From assembly GCA_015493185.1 (NCBI GenBank), contig WGDQ01000673.1, positions 1 to 11,966 on the forward strand: a stretch of 11,966 nucleotides of DNA. Direction: 5' to 3'. This DNA is from Planctomycetaceae bacterium (GTDB taxonomy: Bacteria; Planctomycetota; Planctomycetia; Pirellulales; JAEUIK01). A model generated the notes under the pieces. It had not been told where the DNA came from. It saw nothing but the letters and a program-made list of their open reading frames with translations, and searched no databases. Both the position numbers and the translations under genes were made by a program. Shown here one piece after another: positions 7,901 through 11,966 of the stretch (its first letter is position 1; every line of letters starts with the position of its first letter).

Positions 7901-9046
7901 CGGATCGGCCCGGCCGATCTGACGCTAACCGCCCGCCGGCGGTTGCTTGCGCACCCCGTTGCTTCGATCCAGCAGCGGGCCAAAAAACTGCTTGGCCGCG
8001 ATGCCGCGCCCGATCCGAATCGCGCCGCCGTGATCGAGCGTTTGATGCCCGTAACCAAGCGCCAGGGCAATGCTGCCGAGGGACACAAGGTATTTCGCAA
8101 GCAGTGCGCCACGTGCCATCGCTTTCAAGGCGAGGGGGAAACCATCGGCCCCGATCTGACGGGCATGGCCGTGCACCCGAAGGCCGAACTGCTCACACAC
8201 ATTATCGACCCCAACCGCAGCGTCGAGGGCAATTTTCATGTGTACACGCTGGTTCTCAACGATGGTCGGGTGCTAAACGGTATGCTAGGGCAGGAAAGCC
8301 GCACAACCGTCGAACTGATCGACGCCCAAGCTCGCCGACAGGTGGTGCAGCGCAGCGATATCGAGGAGATCGTCGCCTCGCGCAAATCGCTCATGCCCGA
8401 GGGTTTCGAGCAACAGCTATCGCCACAGCAGTTGGCCGACTTGCTACAGTTTCTCGTAACGCCAAGCCGCTACGTTCCGTTGTCGCTGCACCGTGTGGCC
8501 ACGGCCGCCAGCAGCGGTCCGCTATTCCACAGCTCGCCGGGCGGCCCCGATCGGCTGGTTTGGGATCGTTGGGGAACCGTTTCCTTTCACGATATTCCGT
8601 TCCTGCTGAGCGACCCGCGCGGCGGACGCGCACCCAACATCATCTTGCTTCACGGTCCGCGCGGCACATTGCCCCCCACGATGCCGCGCTCGATCACCAT
8701 TGACTGCCACACACCACTGACTGCGGTGCACCTGTTGGGGGGCATCAGCGGGTGGGGCTTTCCGGCACACCCGGAGAAGAGCATCTCGCTGATTGTGCGT
8801 TTCCGATATAGCGATGGGTCGACTGAAGATCATCCCCTTCGCAACGGCTACCATTTAGCCGATTATATTCGCCGCGTGGATGTGCCCGGCTCGGAGTATG
8901 CCTTCGACCTCGGCGGCCGACAATTGCGCTACCTGGCGGTTCATCCGCGCAAAGCGGATCCCATCGAATCGATCACATTCATCAAGGGGCACGATCCCAC
9001 GGCGCCGATCATCATGGCAGTCACACTCGAGCCGCGACGGCCTTGA
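4994..9046 (+). CDS. PVC-type secreted c-heme protein (beta-propeller, HEAT-like region, CxxCH domain)
   Basis: A 1350-residue exported protein of the class named planctomycete membrane-bound dehydrogenase-like/PVC-type heme-binding CxxCH protein (TIGR02604 plus TIGR02603). Start 4994 puts GAGGGG 12 bases upstream and gives an Arg-rich n-region and a hydrophobic segment at residues ~35-54, so it is a signal peptide or anchor; the frame is open back to 4763 but without a protein-like leader. A linker (~65-135) leads to a beta-propeller (~140-525) with DTDHDG (203-208) and DTDGDG (246-251) loops and the family motif DWYNYIVQHNPTP. Residues ~535-1015 are helical and HEAT-like, interrupted by a polar linker with 6-residue repeats (741-764). 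The cytochrome-c-like domain has CATCH at 1038-1042 and probable distal ligand Met1134 in LMPEGF. About 190 residues of predicted beta-rich sequence follow. Expected role is periplasmic electron transfer coupled to oxidation of a carbohydrate or alcohol; the substrate is unknown and dehydrogenase activity is inferred only. Confidence 0.92.
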   Translation: MVFSSSERRTRKHPNIAIRTRRSVVPRRIVPARRLLAGLLFSLVVPALGIMGIWQPRELAAADAPGNRAATTTADSVPSAQTAEDEDFPIPPMTSPPDDLPPLEYVEVGDRIPNYLPRAKWGTQGKPYSRMQKPLSPEASQKRFVTPEGFHVSLFADERHFAAKPIAMNWDHRGRLWICETRDYPNDLQPPGQGHDQIRVCEDTDHDGRAERFTVFATGLSIPTALTFYRDGVIVQNGTETWYLKDTDGDGRADLKKVLIRGWNMSDTHGGVSHFRYGHDNWYWAMQGYNDSHPTVDGVERASFRMGFWRFRLDGNDPPSVTQIEFMRSTNNNTWGLGFNEEGEVFGSTANHNPSVFLGIPNRYYENVRGWSPTPLGGIAESHLFRPITEHVRQVDHHGGYTAAAGHAIYTARAYPAAWWNRTAFVCGPTGHLVGTFVLRRQGAGYRSAYRFNLAASTDQWTAPIAAEIGPDGFVWLIDWYNYIVQHNPTPKGFETGKGNAYRSELRDKRRGRIYRVVYDAAPAQATAWQPLDRNRPELLIAALAHPTLRWRLHAQRLLVERGRDDVVPQLLKLVNRTTTDRTGLQAAAIHALWTLDGLHAVEVSAPQVWKTVVAALRHPSAGVRMTAVRVFPRNEIGRRALLESERLHDADARVRKEALLALSEMGPAHSASGRVLAELLFAPETLDDRWLREALTCAAATHALPTLRAISRLAPANRDVSQPQGSSTTSHSESEEAERTADTDHAANTNRTAHANRGANTERAAALIAQVAQHWARGRPAVAEVAQAAEAMVAAAPEWGKAMLRGIVDGWPADYQIELPEAAEARLATWVDKLDSTHQSMAIRLGNAWQLDRLDTLRRRLVQRMLKTVLDEAQSPQQRVDAARHVVQLSPRQPDVVEGILAAITPETPPQVAQSLVQTLEASRAETLAEQLTQHWAAWPPALRQAAVGVMLARKQTTEDLLNLLSDGRIGPADLTLTARRRLLAHPVASIQQRAKKLLGRDAAPDPNRAAVIERLMPVTKRQGNAAEGHKVFRKQCATCHRFQGEGETIGPDLTGMAVHPKAELLTHIIDPNRSVEGNFHVYTLVLNDGRVLNGMLGQESRTTVELIDAQARRQVVQRSDIEEIVASRKSLMPEGFEQQLSPQQLADLLQFLVTPSRYVPLSLHRVATAASSGPLFHSSPGGPDRLVWDRWGTVSFHDIPFLLSDPRGGRAPNIILLHGPRGTLPPTMPRSITIDCHTPLTAVHLLGGISGWGFPAHPEKSISLIVRFRYSDGSTEDHPLRNGYHLADYIRRVDVPGSEYAFDLGGRQLRYLAVHPRKADPIESITFIKGHDPTAPIIMAVTLEPRRP
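7214..7285 (+). repeat. Four degenerate 18-bp (6-residue) tandem units inside the heme-protein gene
   Basis: Four in-frame 18-base units run 7214-7231, 7232-7249, 7250-7267 and 7268-7285. They encode TADTDH, AANTNR, TAHANR and GANTER (residues 741-764), which share a small residue at positions 1-2 and a polar residue at position 6. The block sits in a hydrophilic stretch between two helical HEAT-like segments and probably forms a flexible linker. The repeats have diverged in DNA, so they are not a recent duplication. Confidence 0.8.
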
Positions 9047-9166
9047 TGAAAGACGCCGCACACCGGGGCGGTTCGCAACGTCAGTGGCACGTTCTCTTCC
9101 AGTTCGCAAACCGATGACGCGTCGGGGAGCACCTCTTTCCCACCTTTTGCTGGCCAAGGGCCGATC

Positions 9167-9745
9167 ATGGCAAAACCTGTCCGCACGTTCGTAGCATTAG
9201 AAATCTCGCAGGCCACACGTCGGCGCACGTTGCAATTGATCGAGCAGCTCCGCCGCGCACAGGCCGACGTTCGCTGGGTGGATGGCCACAACCTGCATGT
9301 CACGCTCAAGTTCCTCGGCGACGTGGACCAAACCGCGCTGGCCGACGTCTGCCGAGCGGTCGGCCAGGCTTCGGCTCAGGTGCCGCCTTTCGAGATGGAG
9401 GTCCGTGGCGCTGGTGCCTACCCGAATCTGGATCGTCCGCGCATCATCTGGCTGGGTGTCGGGCAAGGCCACGAGCAGGTGAGCCAGCTCTTCCAGCACA
9501 TCGACACGGCACTGTCCGACATCGGTTTTGCGCCCGAGCAGCGCAAATTTCACCCGCACGTCACGCTTGGCCGCATCCGCCGGGCCTGGAAAGGTGTGGC
9601 CGATCTGGCCGACCTGATTCGCAAACGGGCCGATTTCGAGGCCGGCACAACAGCGATTGATCGCGTCACCGTTTTTACCAGCCAACTCGGCCGCGACGGC
9701 CCGCGATACGAGGCCATCGGACGCCTGCCGCTCGCCAACGCGTGA
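9167..9745 (+). CDS. thpR: RNA 2',3'-cyclic phosphodiesterase (2H family, LigT/ThpR)
   Basis: A 192-residue protein of the 2H phosphoesterase family, formerly called 2'-5' RNA ligase. ThpR enzymes open RNA 2',3'-cyclic phosphate ends to 2'-phosphate in the cytoplasm. Both catalytic HxTx motifs are present: HVTL at residues 44-47 within NLHVTLKFLGD, and HVTL at 131-134 within HPHVTLGRIR. The N-terminus, VRTFVALEIS, and the length match the usual ~175-195 residues. Start 9167 is supported by AAGGG at 9156-9160 with a 6-base spacer. The gene begins 120 bases after the heme-protein stop and ends 210 bases before recA. ThpR/LigT genes next to recA are known in other bacteria, for example the cinA-ligT-recA operon of Deinococcus, but here recA has its own strong promoter, so co-transcription is not required. 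The physiological RNA target is unknown. Confidence 0.93.
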   Translation: MAKPVRTFVALEISQATRRRTLQLIEQLRRAQADVRWVDGHNLHVTLKFLGDVDQTALADVCRAVGQASAQVPPFEMEVRGAGAYPNLDRPRIIWLGVGQGHEQVSQLFQHIDTALSDIGFAPEQRKFHPHVTLGRIRRAWKGVADLADLIRKRADFEAGTTAIDRVTVFTSQLGRDGPRYEAIGRLPLANA

Positions 9746-9798
9746 CTGAATTCCGGAGCGATTTTTTCCGGGGGGACCGAACCGCGCTCCAAAAAATC
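9729..9798. terminator. Candidate terminator with competing inverted repeats after thpR
   Basis: CGCTC (9729-9733, inside the end of thpR) can pair with GAGCG (9756-9760), which is followed at once by ATTTTTT, the layout of an intrinsic terminator with a long 22-base loop. The same GGAGCG (9755-9760) can instead pair with CGCTCC (9785-9790), and GATTTTTT (9760-9767) with AAAAAATC (9791-9798). The pairings exclude one another in part, so the region could switch structure. The 5-bp stem is short, so termination efficiency is doubtful. Confidence 0.4.
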
Positions 9799-9810
9799 AC
9801 GCTTTTCCCG

Positions 9811-9839
9811 TTGTCTAAACGGCCCGCAGCCGATATAGT
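9811..9839 (+). promoter_or_regulatory. Sigma70-like promoter of recA
   Basis: TTGTCT at 9811-9816 (4 of 6 matches to TTGACA) and TATAGT at 9834-9839 (5 of 6 to TATAAT) are separated by exactly 17 bases. Transcription would begin near 9846, giving a leader of about 110 bases before the recA start at 9956. This is the clearest promoter in the window and lies in an AT-rich pocket of otherwise GC-rich DNA. Confidence 0.7.
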
Positions 9840-9844
9840 ATTCA

Positions 9845-9861
9845 CCCGTACACTATACGGG
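9845..9861. promoter_or_regulatory. Palindromic operator candidate at the recA transcription start
   Basis: CCCGTA (9845-9850), spacer CACTA, TACGGG (9856-9861) form a perfect 6-5-6 inverted repeat. It begins six bases after the -10 box, so a protein bound here would cover the expected transcription start. RecA genes are usually LexA-repressed, so an SOS-type operator is a reasonable guess. The site matches neither the E. coli CTGT-N8-ACAG box nor the Bacillus GAAC-N4-GTTC box; an RNA hairpin at the 5' end of the mRNA is the alternative. Confidence 0.5.
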
Positions 9862-9955
9862 CTGTCTCGGGCGTCGGGCTCTATTGTTTTCGTGCCCGCG
9901 GCGTCGGCTCTTGGCGAATTGGTTCGAACACCCCAAACTGTTGGAGATTTCCACC

Positions 9956-11092
9956 ATGGTCTCCGGTACGAAGGCAAACCCGCGCATGGCCAAAAAAGAG
10001 AACAAAACCAGCAAACCCTCGGCCCGTGGCCCCCGCAAAAAAAACCCCAGCGAAACGGCCATTGAGCAAAACACCGAGCTGCGTACCACATTGGCGCAGA
10101 TCGAAAAGCAATTCGGCGAAGGGGCCATCATGCCGCTTGGCGCTGCCAAGGCAGTTCGTATCGCGGGCATTCCCACGGGCAGCCTTTCGCTTGATATGGC
10201 CCTGGGAGGGCAGGGGATTCCTCGCGGGCGCATCATCGAGATTTTTGGACCCGAGTCGAGCGGCAAAACCACGTTGGCCCTGCACGTGGTGGCCAATGCG
10301 CAGCGCGAGGGGGGCATTGCCGCATTCATCGATGCCGAGCACGCCTTGGATCCGAGTTGGGCCAAGAAACTGGGCGTCGAACTCGAAACCCTGCTGGTAA
10401 GCCAACCCTCCAGCGGCGAGGAGGCCATGCACATCACCGAGATGCTCATCCGCTCCAACGCGGTGGATGTGATCGTTGTCGACTCGGTCGCCGCGCTGGT
10501 TCCGAAAAAAGAGCTCGAAGGCGAAATCGGCGACTCGCATGTGGGCCTGCAAGCGCGGCTCATGAGCCAGGCCATGCGCAAGCTCACCGGGGCGATTGCC
10601 AAGGCCAAGACCAGCGTGATTTTTATCAATCAAATCCGCGAGAAAATCGGGGTCATGTTCGGCAGTCCGGAAACCACCCCCGGCGGTCGGGCGTTGAAAT
10701 TCTATTCCTCGTGCCGCATCGACGTTCGGCGCATTGGCCAGTTGAAAGACGGCGAAGACGTGATCGGCCAGCGTGTGCGGGCCAAAGTGGTGAAGAACAA
10801 AGTGGCTCCGCCGTTTCGCGTGGCCGAGTTCGATATGTTGCACGCAGCGGGCATTAGCTACGAAGGCGATATTCTCGATCTCGCCTTGCAGCAGCGGCTC
10901 GTTGTTCGCTCGGGTGCCTGGTTCCGCTACGGTGATGTACAATTGGGGCAAGGACGCGAACGGGCAAGAGAGTTTCTTGCGAGCAACCCCAACGTTGTCG
11001 AAGAGCTGCGCGACAAGATTCTGGCCTCGCGCGACATGGCACCGGCCGGTATTGCCGGCAACGGCGCCGGACAGTCGCCGGTGGCTCCCTGA
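9956..11092 (+). CDS. recA: Recombinase RecA
   Basis: A complete 378-residue RecA, the ATP-dependent strand-exchange protein of homologous recombination and the co-protease that triggers LexA cleavage. Start 9956 has GGAG at 9943-9946 with a 9-base spacer; the in-frame ATG at 9986 is a weaker alternative. Walker A is GPESSGKT at residues 98-105, the catalytic glutamate is Glu128 in DAEHALD, and Walker B is VIVVDS with Asp176. Loop L1 follows as EGEIGDSHVGLQARLMSQA, and loop L2/primary DNA-binding region includes FGSPETTPGGRALKFYSS. INQIREKIG is also conserved. The N-terminus carries an extra ~30-residue Lys/Arg/Ser-rich tail. The C-terminus ends in an Ala/Gly/Pro-rich tail without the acidic cluster that restrains E. 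coli RecA. It is preceded by its own promoter and a palindrome at the start site, which suggests damage-linked control. Confidence 0.98.
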   Translation: MVSGTKANPRMAKKENKTSKPSARGPRKKNPSETAIEQNTELRTTLAQIEKQFGEGAIMPLGAAKAVRIAGIPTGSLSLDMALGGQGIPRGRIIEIFGPESSGKTTLALHVVANAQREGGIAAFIDAEHALDPSWAKKLGVELETLLVSQPSSGEEAMHITEMLIRSNAVDVIVVDSVAALVPKKELEGEIGDSHVGLQARLMSQAMRKLTGAIAKAKTSVIFINQIREKIGVMFGSPETTPGGRALKFYSSCRIDVRRIGQLKDGEDVIGQRVRAKVVKNKVAPPFRVAEFDMLHAAGISYEGDILDLALQQRLVVRSGAWFRYGDVQLGQGRERAREFLASNPNVVEELRDKILASRDMAPAGIAGNGAGQSPVAP

Positions 11093-11539
11093 AGTCGATG
11101 CCGCCCCGTTGATGTCGTGGGCGTTCGACGCGGCTCGGCCTTTTCCGGTATGTTGGAAGTTCACCGTTCGCGTACCGAATCCGAGACCATCGGCGGCTGT
11201 GGGCGTGGGCGTCAGCCGGCAAGTATTGCGCCACGCTCGCAAACGCTACGACATCACAAGGCAGAACCCGTCGACATGGGCAGAAGACCACGAATCATCG
11301 TATCGCGCGCGTCGCGCTCACCACGGCAGCGCATCGGCAGGGCTGCCGACCGCGGACACACTACGATCCGCCGAGCTATGGCAACAAGCGTTCGGTGGCC
11401 CCATGACCTGCAACAACTCCGAAGCGAACGGCCCCGTCGCGGCCTCAAGAGCTTGGCCGCCGCCCCCGCATCGGTGGAGTCGGGCAGGAGCACGGTGCCG
11501 CCTCCCGGGCTGACAGCATCTTCATCTTCGACCGCCGAC
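11093..11539. other. Gap between recA and the HtrA-like gene
   Basis: These 447 bases contain no stop codon in the frame shared by recA and the downstream protease, so the protease frame is open all the way back to the recA stop. In-frame ATGs occur at 11150, 11276 and 11378. The translation before 11378 is very Arg-rich with AGA, AGG and CGA codons and looks non-coding; from 11378 on, codon use improves. No clear ribosome binding site, promoter or T-run hairpin is visible. Confidence 0.5.
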
Positions 11540-11966
11540 ATGACAGGCCCCAATGCGGCGTCGCCGTGGCAGCGTCGTGGACTTGCCCTATTGACGCTAG
11601 CCCTCGTGCTGCCGCTGATATGGCCTCCCTGTGCCCTGGCTCAGGCGCCTCGCACGGCACCAGCCGCGCCAGGCGGGCTGGCTGCCGCCGTGGCGCTGGA
11701 AGAAGCCATGGTTACGGCGATCCAGAAGTGCGAGCCGTCGGTGGTGGCGATTGCTAGGGTGCGCAATCCTGAGCGGGCTCCCGCACGCATGTTGGCAATG
11801 CCCGATCCGACCGATCCCGATTTTGTTCCGAACGATTTCGGCAGTGGCGTCATCATCGACGCCGCAGGCCTGGTGCTAACGAACTATCACGTGCTGGGCG
11901 ACATCGAGAATTCGACCTATTGGGTCACCACAATCGAGCGCCAGACATTCGCGGCCCGTCCTAAAG
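11540..11966 (+). CDS. HtrA/DegP-type serine protease, N-terminal part (3' truncated)
   Basis: The first ~142 codons of an exported trypsin-like protease of the HtrA/DegP family (peptidase S1C), which degrades or refolds damaged proteins outside the cytoplasm. From the start used here, a short n-region with QRR is followed by the hydrophobic run LALLTLALVLPLIW and an ALAQA cleavage-site-like sequence, a good signal peptide. The protease domain begins with EAMVTAIQKCEPSVVAIARV, then FGSGVIIDAAGLVLTNYHV, where His117 is the catalytic histidine. The aspartate, serine and any PDZ domains lie beyond the window. No clear ribosome binding site precedes 11540. The in-frame ATG at 11378 is a real alternative: it would add 54 residues rich in Arg, Ser, Ala and Pro with coding-like codon use and would turn the hydrophobic run into an internal membrane anchor. 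The family call is firm, the start is not. Confidence 0.85.
   Translation, partial: MTGPNAASPWQRRGLALLTLALVLPLIWPPCALAQAPRTAPAAPGGLAAAVALEEAMVTAIQKCEPSVVAIARVRNPERAPARMLAMPDPTDPDFVPNDFGSGVIIDAAGLVLTNYHVLGDIENSTYWVTTIERQTFAARPK

Noticed and set aside
9881..11242. 453-codon minus-strand open frame antisense to recA
   Set aside because: recA on the + strand is unmistakable and the antisense translation is His/Ala/Gly-rich without motifs.

Overview
The window looks like a piece of a planctomycete genome, most likely from the Pirellulales/Pirellulaceae side of the phylum. The DNA is GC-rich, the genes are separated by long apparently non-coding gaps of about 450 to 640 bases, and one gene is a very large secreted PVC-type c-heme protein (beta-propeller, HEAT-like region, CxxCH domain), an architecture strongly associated with Planctomycetes and Verrucomicrobia. 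All genes found lie on the + strand. The assignment to a group is inference from gene content; no search was run.

Layout: bases 1-19 are not native DNA but match the Tn5/Nextera transposase mosaic end, so the contig begins with library adapter. Next comes the 3' end of gltX (glutamyl-tRNA synthetase), then a 486-base gap, then complete glnS (glutaminyl-tRNA synthetase). Together they point to direct charging of tRNA-Gln. A 474-base gap rich in short tandem repeats leads to a PfkB-family sugar or nucleoside kinase. A 638-base gap follows, then the 1350-residue heme protein. After that come thpR (RNA 2',3'-cyclic phosphodiesterase) and recA, a pair also found together in other phyla. The window ends in the first ~142 codons of an exported HtrA/DegP-type serine protease.

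The genes do not form one pathway. Two make aminoacyl-tRNAs, two (thpR-recA) belong to RNA end-processing and recombination/repair, and the heme protein and HtrA protease act outside the cytoplasm. The best regulatory signal is in front of recA: a good sigma70-like promoter (TTGTCT, 17 bp, TATAGT) with a perfect 6-5-6 palindrome lying on the expected transcription start, a natural place for a repressor such as LexA.

I did not find a clearly new multi-gene system, CRISPR array, tRNA/rRNA gene or insertion sequence. The points most worth a second look are the recA operator, the tandem repeats before the kinase, the competing inverted repeats after thpR, the 6-residue repeat linker and unassigned C-terminal domain of the heme protein, and the adapter at the contig start.
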